Source: Bugula neritina
Taxonomy: Eukaryota > Bryozoa > Gymnolaemata > Cheilostomatida > Bugulidae
Direction: 5' to 3'
DNA: 64,000 nt
Assembly: GCA_964035545.1 (NCBI GenBank)
Contig: OZ037766.1
Coordinates: 5,805,722-5,869,721, forward strand
The translations under genes were made by a program, and so were the position numbers. Of this stretch, positions 37,701-49,800 are shown piece by piece. Below the pieces are notes generated by a model. That model was not told the DNA's origin and did not search any database. It was given only the letters and a program-made list of their open reading frames with translations. Every line of letters starts with the position of its first letter. The first letter of the stretch is position 1.

Positions 37701-40700
37701 ACACTCCCTGGTGGTTTTCAATACCAGTGTGTTTTACCAGGAGATACAACTCCAACATGAGAAGTAAAGTAGCGCCATAGCTGTAGAGTGTAGACTGTAC
37801 TGTACTGTTGTGTTATATATACAGCTGGCAGCACCTTGTACTGTACTGTTGTGTTACATGTACAGCTGACAGCACCTTGTACTGTACTGTTGTGTTATAT
37901 ATACAGCTGGCAGCACATTGTACTGTATTGTTGTGTTATATGTACAGCTGGCAGCCCATTGTACTGTACTGTTGTGTTATATATACAGCTGGCAGCCCAT
38001 TGTACTGTACTGTACTGTTGTGTTATATATACAGCTGGCAGCACCTTGTACTGTATTGTTGTGTTATATGTACAGCTGGCAGCACCTTATACTGTTGTGT
38101 TATATGTACAGCTGGCAGCCACTCACCTCCTATGTGGATAACAAGTATGAAGAGTATCTCAACTCAGAGTCAAAGGTGAACAGGAAGACTATGCTTGATG
38201 ACAACAGAGTACACTGCTGCCTCTATTTCATATCACCTACAGGACACAGGTGAGTGTTGAGTATGATCACCTACAGGACACAGGTGAGTGTTGAGTATGA
38301 TCACCTACAGGGCACAGGTGAGTGTTGAGTATGATCACCTACAGGACACAGGTGAGTGTTGAGTATGATCACCTACAGGGCACAGGTGAGTGTTGAGTAT
38401 GATCACCTACAGGACACAGGTGAGTGTTGAGTATGATCACCTACAGGACACAGGTGAGGGATAATCACGGTGATTAAAGACCGAGTGTGATAAAATAGTA
38501 TTAGTTATATACTGAGTGATTGATAGTACCAGTGACTGACTGAATGATGAATAGTATCAGTGATTGAGTCAAAGTGGGTGATTGATTTCAGATGTGTTAG
38601 TCAACAGAAGGTGGTGTTTGATTGACAGATGGTGGTAGAGTGATTTCAGAGTAGGTTGGAGTACTATTTTCTACCTATTAATATGCACTTATTTCAGAAA
38701 TGAATGTTGATGGTAGGTGTTTATGGTGGCAAGGAATAAATATATACTGTAGCACACTGCAAACACTCTATTATGCTAATATAAACAGTTCGTGCAGTTA
38801 CTGCATATTGTAAATTATCCAATTTTGGATTTCCTCTCAACAACCAACAGTCAAAGTATTTAGTTCTGTATAAGAACTGTGGACTGAGTGACAGATGTAC
38901 ACAATGAAGCATAAATATTCCAAATTGGAAGTCACGACCTCAGTTTTCACATTCAAATTATTGCCAAGTCACTAGTGACTAAAGTTGTAGTAATTATAAT
39001 GATTTATGAATTCTGTTTGTATTATTAAAGTTGTACATGCTGTGACATTGTAGTCTGAAGCCACTAGACATTGAAGTGATGAAAAGGCTACACGATAAAG
39101 TGAATATCATTCCTCTCATAGCCAAGGCTGATTCGCTGACGCCAGAAGAATGCAGAGATTTCAAGAAGAATGTGAGTTTTCAGATAATTAGACACTCAAT
39201 GGTGCTGACTATATGGCAGGTTCTGCTTGGTTTCCAGAGAAAAACATGTGGCATCACTTGCCAATCTCCTGAAATGTTTTTGTTATGAACACTTAGTTGC
39301 TGCCTGCTATACATGTGGGAAGCAGCCAGTCATGCTGTGTGCAGTATGTGTGGAGTTGTGTCAAATGTCATAACATGTCTATTGTGTCATGATAACATTA
39401 TATCTATTGTGTTAAACACTCAGATGAGGTTACAAAGAGCTCTTTGATATTGCTGCCGCTCAGAGCAGCATGTACTAAAATTCACAACAGAATTGTGTCC
39501 TCTCTTACTAAGTTTTGTGGGTGCTTCTCCGATGTTGGTGGATGTTGCCTGGTTTCTAGTCCCTTCCACTGTTAGCCTAAAAATATTGTAACCCTCCCCT
39601 CCCTCCATCCATCACCAATTCGACTGAGAAGGTCTCTGCTGTGTGATCTGATGTAAACTTAGTCCTGCAGAGTTATTTTGTCCCAAAGTTCTGGTTGTGT
39701 GAATAAGACTGGAATTTGGACTCACCAGTATCACTCCTATCTAAGTTTAGGGTTGACGTAGTAACTCTTTTGTGAGTGAAGTAGTATCTATGGTCTACTG
39801 CAGGAAACTGGGCACAGGAAAAATGAAACTCAAGCTAATGTCGCAGTTCCTTCACATTTATTGCAATACATAAATAATAAACCATTTGAAACAGAATTAT
39901 GGACCACCAGGCATATTTTTTACCGGAACTTTGCAATGCCACTTAATTAGCAGGTAGCCAAATGAGTCTGCCCTTCCCTTGTCCCGCCCCTTCTTACGTG
40001 GTTTTTCATGACAGACCACTTAATAACTCCTTCACCTGATAACTAAGATTTTGCTGCTACATAGAAATGTCTTATTCTCCACCTCCCCTTAGTGTGGGGT
40101 CTACCACCTTAATATAATTGTCAGCAAGTAGCTCATCAAGTAACTTGTTTACACTGAGATATCACTGTTAGTATGCATTTAATTTTAGGGTTTCTTCTGT
40201 TTCTTTTTAAATTTATACATTTCCTGCCTTCTAGTTCCAGTATATGGGGGATAACTCCATATATTCAGTTATATTGGTATTTTAATTCCTCTGGTGTTCT
40301 AATTCCTCCCTAAAACAGGAACTAAAATCCTTACATTGCTGAACAATAAATACAATCTTTTTTGTAGATTCTAAATGAGATTCAGAGAAACAACATAAAA
40401 ATCTATGAATTCCCAGATGTTGATGACGTGGAGGAGAACAAGGAACTGAAGAAGTTGAAGGTTGGTGACTAAATAGAATATATCTAACTCAGTCTTAGTG
40501 TGACATTGACATCTTCAATCTTATACTTTGTTATCAACACTTCAATAGTCATGCCAGGGAGGAAAATTACTAACTTGTTGACCAAATAAGCTTTTTTCTT
40601 ATTCTTAATTTAGTAAATCGTGTTATTTTTCTATATGTTAAATAGACTTTCTTACTTCTAAAAGCATATTTATTCTTGCAATCTGCCGAACAACATGCCA

Positions 40701-43260
40701 TTTCTCATGCACAGGATGTGAGCTAGCTAAGCTTTGTATGTAGGTTGACCGCATTTATTGTAAACATTGAATCATTTTCAAATCTGAGTCATTGTTGATT
40801 TGACACAATTTACATAAGATTAACAGTTGCACAGCTGAACTGATTCAAACTCAATGCTAATTAATGCATTTCTTGATTGCATGGTTTATAGTGGTATTGT
40901 ATTCGACATATTTTCGTAAATGTGAGTAGGGAACTATTTTACGTTTGCATTTCCTTCGTTTGAAGACTGTCAAATAATGACTCTTTCCATCGGAAAGGAA
41001 TCACTGGAATTGCAATAAATTACAATGAACACAATAATCATCAATCTTCATCAATAACTCGTTCCAAATATGCTACTGTATGGTAATTTTGAATATTATT
41101 AACTCATAGTAATTGGTCATTGGTGTGGGATATCCACAATGAGCACCTGGAGTTAGTGTTTGCGTTGTGCTCTGGCTAGTTTGGTAGATATTCCTGGCTG
41201 AAAGAATTTTACACGATTTTGCTTCTGGTTACCAAAATATGTTTCCTTTCCAGTGGAATGTGACAGAGTATGACTGCTCAGGTGAAGGGTGGTGTGTAGG
41301 AATATAAGAGTAACATAAGAATACTTTAGCTATAAACTATAGAGTGCTCAGTAGCCAAGAGAAACTACTAATAGTCATGTATTTGTAGGATCGTGTGCCA
41401 TTTGCTGTGGTCGGTAGCAATCACGTGCTAGACATCAATGGCAAGAAAGTGCGAGGCAGGCAGTATCCTTGGGGCACTGTAGACGTAGACAACTTGGTGC
41501 ACAATGACTTCTTGGCATTGAGAGATATGCTCATAAGGTGAGTTAGTCAAGGTGACTCTTTGTTTACAGTCTTACAAACTGTTTCAAGTTTTCTGTAGTG
41601 TATTCAGAGTTATCTTCTCTGGTGCTTTTTATAAATATGTAAGCTGATTTCAGTTGTTAACTTATCAATTCTAATATTTTTAAAAAGATAAAATAAATAA
41701 AATGAATATTTTTTGTTGTTTTATGTTTGGGAAATATTATTCATATTGAAACGCTTTGTTGGTGTGTGAAGTGATGCTGTAGTTTTCTATTTGTAGGACA
41801 CACATGCAAGATTTGAAGGACGTTACCAACAATGTGCATTACGAGAATTTCAGATATAAAAAGTTAGCCGATGTATCGACTACTGACAGTGTCGGTGAAA
41901 GTGATAGGTTAGCTACGTCTAAGTGTTACTAGCTTATGTGTGCGTCATCGTATCAACATTGTATTGCCACATGGATACAGTGTATAGTACTATTATTGTA
42001 ATGTTGCTCCACTCATTGTAGTGATCCTCTCACACAAATGGAGATGCAGAAGAACGAACACAGACAGAAAATGAAGAAAATGGAGGCTGAAATGGAACAA
42101 GTTTTTGAAATGAAAGTAAAAGAGAAAATGCAGAAGTTGACAGATTCTGAAGCAGATGTGAGTTTGAAGATGTTTTAAAAATATATTATACAGTTGAGCA
42201 TTCTATCGAGATTAAACTATAAGTAACACGTGATAAACAGTTTAGCATTGCATCAAGATTCAACTATAAATATTTAATGTGTTGTGTGCAATAGCTGGCC
42301 AAGAGAGCTGAACAAATGAAGAAAGGTCTGGAGCAGCAGAAGGCAGAATTAAATGAGAAGCGACGCTTGTTTGAGCAGGAAAAAGCTGCCTGGGAAAGTC
42401 AGTTTAAAGGTGCAGAACTCGACCAAATGTAAGTGGCAGGCAGCATTGCAATCAGCTGACCTCTGATAATTTCTCAGAAACAATAGTTTGTTCTTTGTCA
42501 CTAAGTTAAGACAAAAATTTCCTTGGGTTAGCTGTTGAAAAATTTAAAATAAAAAAATTTGAAGCTATAAAATAAACAGCAACTAAATCAAAAATAAAAT
42601 TTAGTTTTTTATACAAATGAAACAGTATTTTCTGTGAATATATAATCTCTAGCCAGTAGGTTAAGTTTCTACAATTTTTCAATACACACAGGACTAGTAA
42701 GTCATGTCAAGGATAGGCTAATAAATCGAATGACTGTATTTTGGGGTTGTCTACTCACTTTGAAACACACCAACCTAATGTTTCTTATCTGTCAAATGTA
42801 TATATTGATAACGGACTACTTAGATGACCAGTTTATAGCTCTGTGCGGTGTGCACCCAAACACAGCTGTTTACCATTTGCCCTTCATTAAATGTGTTTGC
42901 TGATATTCACTCATATCTGTCATGAAATGTGGATTTAGAGAGTCGTGGATAGTCGATAATAAGCATGAATATTTGTCTTCATGATTTACATAGATTTAGT
43001 CATTAACAGTCGATATGATTTTAACTCTGGTAAAATTTCCTCCGGTAAAACAATGTAAAATTAAGGGGATAAAAACACATCCGCATTCGACTATCAACTT
43101 TGCTGCTTATAAATTTTACATTTTGTTCTGTTTCACTACTTCGATTAAAACCTCGTTAGAAATTTACCTGAGTTTCAATGTTGAAGAGAACTATTTTTAG
43201 CAAAAAACCTATTTTTTTTGCAGGGCAATGAAGGGAAAGAAAAAAGGATTATTCAACTGA
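31718..43260 (+). CDS. SEPTIN7: septin, SEPT7 group, complete, about 588 aa
   Basis: Twelve exons are all in phase: 31718-32053, 34323-34629, 36469-36575, 37354-37454, 38112-38249, 39054-39171, 40368-40460, 41389-41537, 41797-41907, 42022-42157, 42295-42428 and 43224-43260 (TGA). Septin-7 occupies an obligatory position in the septin hetero-oligomers that form filaments at membranes and the cytokinetic ring. Landmarks in order: disordered N-terminus (1-185), [11 protein letters not shown] (187), polybasic RKSVKR (about 200), P-loop GESGLGKST (215-223), DTPGFGD (271), AKAD (353-356), septin unique element [26 protein letters not shown], and a C-terminal coiled coil ([19 protein letters not shown]) ending GKKKGLFN. 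The N-terminus is much longer than the roughly 45 residues before the GTPase domain in human SEPT7. The intron after 34629 is GC-AG. Exon 38112-38249 is flanked by minisatellites made from its own splice sites. Confidence 0.96.
34630..36468 (+). other. GC-AG intron in the septin gene
   Basis: The donor reads CAG|GCAAGT and the acceptor GATTGCAG|GTGAA. The splice must fall here, because it restores the P-loop codon G|GT and the sequence [11 protein letters not shown]. The donor otherwise matches the full consensus, as is typical of GC donors. Confidence 0.9.
36592..36745. repeat. TATTATA-rich simple repeat
   Basis: Degenerate TATTATATTATA runs with interspersed TAGCAGTATA, inside a septin intron. 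Confidence 0.75.
37797..38120 (+). repeat. 41-bp minisatellite carrying the septin exon's 3' splice site
   Basis: Seven upstream copies plus the functional copy repeat a unit centred on TTATATRTACAG|CTGGCAGC. The ACAG starts at 37821, 37862, 37903, 37944, 37985, 38031, 38072 and 38108 (spacing 41, 41, 41, 41, 46, 41, 36). The last copy opens the exon at 38112, chosen because it alone continues into the conserved septin sequence [16 protein letters not shown]. The repeated part includes intron sequence, the AG and the first 8-11 exon bases. All three forward frames stay open over long stretches of the array. Confidence 0.95.
38233..38465 (+). repeat. 34-bp minisatellite carrying the septin exon's 5' splice site
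   Basis: The exon end and donor, CTACAGGACACAG|GTGAGT, recur at an exact 34-bp period. Donor GT positions are 38250, 38284, 38318, 38352, 38386, 38420 and 38454. Copies differ only at a GGACAC/GGGCAC position and in the last unit (GTGAGG). The first copy is the one required by homology (…SPTGH, then [12 protein letters not shown] in the next exon). Each unit contains about 17 exon-derived and 17 intron-derived bases. Confidence 0.95.
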
Positions 43261-44287
43261 AGTAGACTGGTACAATTGTTTATATAAGTAATCGTTATCT
43301 GCGTGATGTTGAGTTCTATAAAAAATACATGTTTATGTTTAAAGAACTCAAATTTAAAGAAAGTTTTGTTATATAATACAGATACAAGTATTAATCTCAA
43401 AAAATGAAACGCACTCTAATTGTTCCAACACTCTTTGAACATTATACTGCCTGTTCTGTATAATTTGGCAGGTTTTTCTTGCATCATGCTGTATATACTG
43501 TATGTTTATTATTGTTACTTTAAAATGAAGTTAGTAGAAAAATCATTACTTTACTGTTTATGTTTATGTTACGTACTGATTAACCAGGTTTTGGCCTAGA
43601 CTGTGGAAGTCTTGGAAATATCGCATTCTTTACTGTTAACTATACTGTTTGTCACACAAGCTACGGATATGTATGTCTTACACTGATACATCTATTTGGG
43701 GTATTTTTGCAATAGACAAACAGGAATCAAATCTTTTTGTTTTTCTTTTATAAAATTCTAACTCATTTTTACTGTATTTAAACATTGATTTATAATATAT
43801 TTATAGCTACATGTTGGATTTTGAAATTATGGTTACTCAACTTAGAGCTTTGTTCATAATTATATAATTTACTCTGGTTTTAATAAATAAAAGATAACAT
43901 TTTTCTACATTTGAGCTGGGTTTATTACATAAAAAATAAACAATGTAATGCATTGTTGCAAGTAGACATACGTTGAGCTCGTGAAAAGTACATCTAGGAA
44001 AGCTTGTCTAAGCTACAAAATATGGTAATAAAATTATATATGCAAAAAGTGTACTCCTATATAAATATGAGGACTAATTTTATTAACACAATTTGAGTAT
44101 TTATGTGTGTAAATAAGACATACTAAAATATAAGAGAAAATAATAATCAGTTGCCAGAAACTAGCAACAGTCGGGAGGTAGAAAAATAAATGTTTAGAAT
44201 CAAATACTAAGGTTTCTGAAGAGAGGAAAACTCAGGAATAATGTTGGAATATCCACAATATATACATATATATTAGCAGTACCTCTG
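43261..44287. other. convergent 3' UTRs of septin and syntaxin-17
   Basis: AT-rich sequence with AATAAA signals on the plus strand near 43.88 kb. No exon was seen in the interval. The two transcripts converge here. Confidence 0.7.
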
Positions 44288-46803
44288 CTACCTTTCGCCA
44301 CAACATTCTACTGTTTGCTGTCTTAGAGCTCTGGTGTCGGCCATATCTGAAGCAACATGCAGGTTCTGTAGTTCGACTTCATTGGCCTTTTGTAAACTTT
44401 TCTTTATCTTTCTCCCAGCAAATGCACCGACTGCTACACCAGCCCCTCCAGCTAGGGCTCCTGGTGATAGAATGGCACCCATTAATGGAACAACACAATT
44501 GTGAGAGTGGAAATAAATTTATATCTGTAGGAAGTATAAAATTTAGCAAATTCCGTTGGCGATGAATGGCTTTCAACTATTTTCTGCTTTTCACCCATCT
44601 AATTCACCTACTACCAAAATATAACCAGTTGTACATTACAGCTTTTAAGGAATAGCTCCACCATAAATAATATTAATGGATCAATTTAAGTGAGTTCTGC
44701 CAAAAAATCTACTAAAGCACATATTAGTCGTTGGAATTCAGTCAACATAAAGGTGATGAAATAGAAGTATGTTTTCTAAAAATATAAACATTGCTCTAGC
44801 TATATGATGAGGAAACTTGGTATGCAGCTTACAGGCATAGACTATAAACCAAGAACAGATAAATCCATAGGCAGATAATTTTCTATGTATAGAGATAAGA
44901 GTTTGAAAGGTACGTTTCAAGCTTCACTTTAGAATCAATTTTTCATTTGATGTTTAAAACAGTTGCATCAAATGAAACCACAAATATAAGTTTATACAAA
45001 CCGCAACCACAAATTCATTTGTATGAGCATTCTATTCACATAATGCGAAGCAATGAAAACGCAGCGTATAGGAACTATACTCACCCAGCTTAGCCCCAGC
45101 AACTAGTCCCACAGGTCCACCGACTAAAGCACCGCACAGCGCACCCACCACTGTGTATCCCGCTGTCTTGGCAACCACAGCCTACAGTAACCACACACTA
45201 CTACACCTCAAGTAAACATAATCTTCATTATATTTATAGATAATAATGTCCAGCGAGTTATACCACAGTACGTAAAGTAAGCAAGAAACAGCAGAAGCTA
45301 CTAAGCAATTATTGTATCATAACTACCTTGTTTAGATTTATCCCACCCTGTTTAATATTGGCATGAGTCGTCTGAATATTCTCCTCTATACCATTCACGG
45401 CTTCACTTTGTTCCTAGCAGCAGACATCATGAATTCAAAGAGGAGTATGAGTGAAAAACATTTGCATATTTCAAGCTTGAAAAACTCTAATAAAGATATT
45501 TCTAACTGTAACTGCTACATGGTTTTTTTTTAACAATACCTAATGCATTATAATATTTCAAAAATTAGTAAACAAATACTGGTGGGACAACTCCCATATG
45601 ACGTTAATGGAATACATCAGGTTAGGTAAATACTTGGAGGTTATACCATCCAACCTGTACTAAGCCATTCAATGTCCCCATCATATCCCTAACGTTCTCA
45701 GCATCTTCAACCAGCTGATCTATATGTCTTCCCTGGTCTTCAACCACCTCCAGTTGACTCTGTAGCTGCACTTCTGTATCACTGACCACTCTCTGAGTCT
45801 GCACTTGTCTACCACAATGAACAGCTGGCCCACTACCAGTCGTACCTGCAGGAGAACGTAAACTACATTTTAGATAAAAGATAAACTACGTCACAAAATA
45901 AAAGAACAACTAGAAAAATAGAATACCAAATAATGAAACAAAAATGCCAAAAAACCGTATTTGACATGCACCTAAAAGCTTACAAAAAGTTACACATTAC
46001 TTACCTGTATACTATATAGCATCTGTATGAGCCAAATGAAAATGGAAAATTAACTAAAATCATGAAAATAGATGTAGTACTAAAAATGTCAGACACACCA
46101 CTTACCACTTTTTAAGAGATCATGAAACTCATCGCCTAGATAGCTAACCAGGTCCTCATCTAATTCTGAGAACAAACGTATTTCTTCCAAAATCCATGAC
46201 CGAGCTTCAGCCATTTTCTTATTAAACTTTGGTATATCATCTTCTTTGAGACTGCTGCGCAGTTTATAGATAGCATCTAAATTAATTCTCAACTGAGAAA
46301 TAGTTTGTTGGGCGCGAGAGAGTTCACGCTTGACCGAACTTCTATTACCATTTCTTTCATCCTGCAGAAATAAGTTTAATGATTTTTAAACAATGCTGAA
46401 CACATTCTTTCATTAAATAAACAAAATAAATAATATTAAAATATGACCATTTACAAAGATAGGTAGCATAACAAATTCGACAGTAAATGTTTTTCATTAC
46501 AAAAGAAATTTTATAGGTTAACAGAATAGTTAATGAAAACAGCCACCATTTTAAACAATCTAAACAAATATATGCATATTGGTTTCTTCAAAGATATACA
46601 ACTCCTTCAGTTTCAATTACTAGTAACATTATAATAATAAGGATTGCTATTATCATCGTCACTATTATAATATGGAAACTGACCTGTACAATATTTTTCT
46701 TAAATTGTTTAAGTCTGGAAATATCAGTCTCAGCTGTTTTCAGAAATCTGTTTACTGCTAATTCTGCTCTTTTCCAAACTATTTGCTGGGAGTTGTCTGC
46801 CAT
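44288..46803 (-). CDS. STX17: syntaxin-17 (autophagosomal Qa-SNARE), complete, 307 aa
   Basis: Six minus-strand exons are all in phase: 46684-46803, 46106-46361, 45655-45845, 45327-45413, 45085-45181 and 44288-44460 (TAG). Human STX17 is 302 aa. STX17 is recruited to closed autophagosomes and pairs with SNAP29 and VAMP8 for lysosome fusion; it also acts at ER-mitochondria contacts. The N-terminal helical domain covers about residues 1-125. The SNARE helix spans about 150-215 and includes VEDQGRHIDQLVEDAENV and EQSEAVNGIEENIQ, with the central Gln in EQSEA. Two glycine-rich hydrophobic segments follow (GYTVVGALCGALVGGPVG and ALAGGAGVAVGAFAG) and then a basic RKIKK tail. This C-terminal hairpin is the hallmark that separates STX17 from other syntaxins. 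The last acceptor was set at CACCAG|GAGCC; the upstream AG at 44527 (CTACAG|ATAT) gives the wrong frame. The gene is convergent with the septin. Confidence 0.92.
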
Positions 46804-49800
46804 TGCCAGTTGGTTTAATGTTCACATCAATGTCTCTAAAAATCATTACGAATGTTATCGTAATTCTAGCAAATTTAAATAGTCTCTAACATATTTAAGG
46901 CTCCAGATATAGAAAAAATTATTCTTCTTGTTAATTGAGCAAATATGAGTTATATCATATTAATATAATTGTTATTATTAGGGTCTGTTACCAGATAGTC
47001 CATTAAAATAAGAATGCAAGTGTCCCTACCAATAAGATTAGTTATACAGTGTAATGGCCACAAGAATTTTAATGTTAATAAAACAGAAACACTAAAATAA
47101 AAACATATTCATTATTATTAGATAATAATAATGGTTATTGTGGTCATAATCCTAATTAGCTCTTTGTTTGTAAAGAGATGGAGGTGACACTATATACAAG
47201 GTAGTATAAAAGGTTAAATCATATAAATACTAACATAGAACTGCATAATACCATATGTACTTGAAAACAATTACATGGCAATAGTAACATCCTTTAAATA
47301 ATAATTAGGCAATTAATTATAAACAGTTACTTAATTTTAGCAAATTTAGAAATAATTACACAAAGACATGAAATAAGAACTGTGCATGCCTGTCCACCAT
47401 GTAGAGAGCTGACCTCTACAATATTGCATAAATATAAATTAAAATTACCATTATATCGAATTATCATAATTTGAACTTCAGCTTTAACAACTGTTATTAT
47501 AACTGCAATGCAGTAATAGTATTAGATCACCATCCGATCAAAAAATGGAGGAGAAAGGTGAGAAAAGAGTAATAGTATTAGTAAATGTACGAAAATCACA
47601 ATGACTTTAATGGTTAATACAAAATGAATATTAAACTCAATAGCTGACAATGCTAATTGTAAATAGCTTATTCAAAATTTGATAATTATATGTTGATAAT
47701 CATACTCACAGTTATCATCATGATTATTTTCTAATAAATAATAATCATGATTAGTGATAATGATGATGTTTTATGTTTTAGAACTACTAATACTCTTTGT
47801 ATTAGTATTACAATTATGATTATTTGCTATAAATGTTATGTATGCTCATTGTGAATCTAATTCAAAATCAAAGCTATTAATTACTTCTTTGTTGAAAATT
47901 AATGAACCAATATTTATATAACCATTATGGTTATATTAGTATTACCATGATTACTATCAAGACTTAATATTTAATGTTATTATGATATTAATATTGGTAG
48001 TTAAAATTGAGATTATTATTATTATACTTATAGCATGATTATGATAATAATCATAACGATAATCATTATATTCATATTCTATTTTTTACATTATGATATT
48101 AAATATATTCATATTAATATTTATTATATTTCACTTCATAATATAACAAATTGAAATTAATTAGTTAAAAATAAAATAATAAAAAAATATAATTATAATA
48201 CCCATAGCCCATATGCATAGTCATAGTGATAGTGATAATTATCTTTATGCTAATATTGATAGTGATTGTGATACACTCACAGACCACAGTTACACTTTAA
48301 GTGATACTGATCTTCATATTCGTAGTCAGAGAGATGTTCAATTTCATATTTACTTATAGTTATAGTCTTATGTCTTATACTTAGTCTTATAGTTATAGTA
48401 ATAGTGAAATACTGTAAGTGTAAGTTATACTTTTAGATTATAGTTAATGCTATTCAGTATTCTAATAGTATTTTCTAATTCATATCCATATATTATAATT
48501 ATCATATTCATATACTTATAGTGATATTGAATCATTGAATTTGATATTCATAGTAATACTAATAGTTAAGTAAAAGCAAAACTAAAAATAAATGCAACAC
48601 TTAGACTTAAAGTTATTGGTAAACTTAAAGTTAATGATTAAATTTAATCTAAATCTTTAAGTTTATCAATATGATCATGATTATCATTATGATAAATTTG
48701 ATATTGATTATGATTATCATTATGATTATGTTATATCAACTATCAAGCGTTAAGTTTAAGTTTAACCTATATTTAGGTTTAGGTTACACTTAATCTTACA
48801 GTTGAAGTTAATCACTTAATGTTGTAGTTAATTTTATACAGTCGTACAGTTAATGGGGCATACTGATATTTACACTATTGATCATAAAATCACCAATACT
48901 AGTTATTGCATTCATTTTTAGTAAGTGAAATTTACTTATTGATAATCGCTAGAAGCAGCACCGGGTTGATGATCACTGAGGTGCAGTGGTTGGGTCTTTC
49001 TTTTGGAGTTGTTATAATTAGTAAAAGCTCTGCATTCGGTGACTCTAAACTTTGTGCTGCATATGATGATTCTTGTAGCTATTAGTCATTATGAGGTCGA
49101 AGTAACAATAGTTGAAGGATAACTTGTTCAAAATAAAAGTGAAACTTGTGAAACAAAGGGTAAAATTGAATAGTCTATTGCGCCGAGTTTAGAACCCAAC
49201 TTTTGGGGGTGACAACTCTATAATAACTATAATAATAATAATAAATCATGCTAATGGTTGATCTGGGTCGACCAGAACAAAGTAGCAACCTAAAGAATGT
49301 ATTGACTGCACTGTTTGCATATCCTGCATTCTCATATTGTGTGATGGCCCTTGGCTCATAGTTCAAAATATTATAATATGTTTCAGTTATAAGTTTAATA
49401 TCTTTATTGTTTCTTATTTGATATGAATTGTAAACTCATTAAATAACTATTAATATGACCTATATAATATATATAGCCAACTGAAATATAAATTGCTTGT
49501 AAATAATAATATTTAAATATGATAGTGTCTTGAAATTATTAATTTAGTGGTTACTAAATGTGATTAAAATTTTGAAATCCATACTATGTTGAACTAAGTA
49601 AGTTTATAATTAAATACCAAGACAGAATGGGCCAGCTTATAACTACTGGTATAAAGAATATCGCTGAAACAATGACTATGCTCTGCCAATCAACTTTACA
49701 AAAAAATTAAGTTTGCTGACAAATAGTTTTTCTAGACATAAACTTATATTTATGTTTTGAATTTAAATATTATTTTCAAGACAAATGCCATACAAAAACG

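Noticed and set aside
37808-38179. 123-, 101- and 111-codon overlapping plus-strand frames
   Set aside because: They are the three frames of the stop-poor 41-bp minisatellite. Only the frame continuing into the septin exon matters, and only if decoy acceptors are used.
44379-44576. Alternative frame of the last syntaxin-17 exon using the acceptor at 44527
   Set aside because: Gives a Cys/Trp-rich, non-homologous tail. The CACCAG acceptor keeps phase and the Gly-rich membrane segment.
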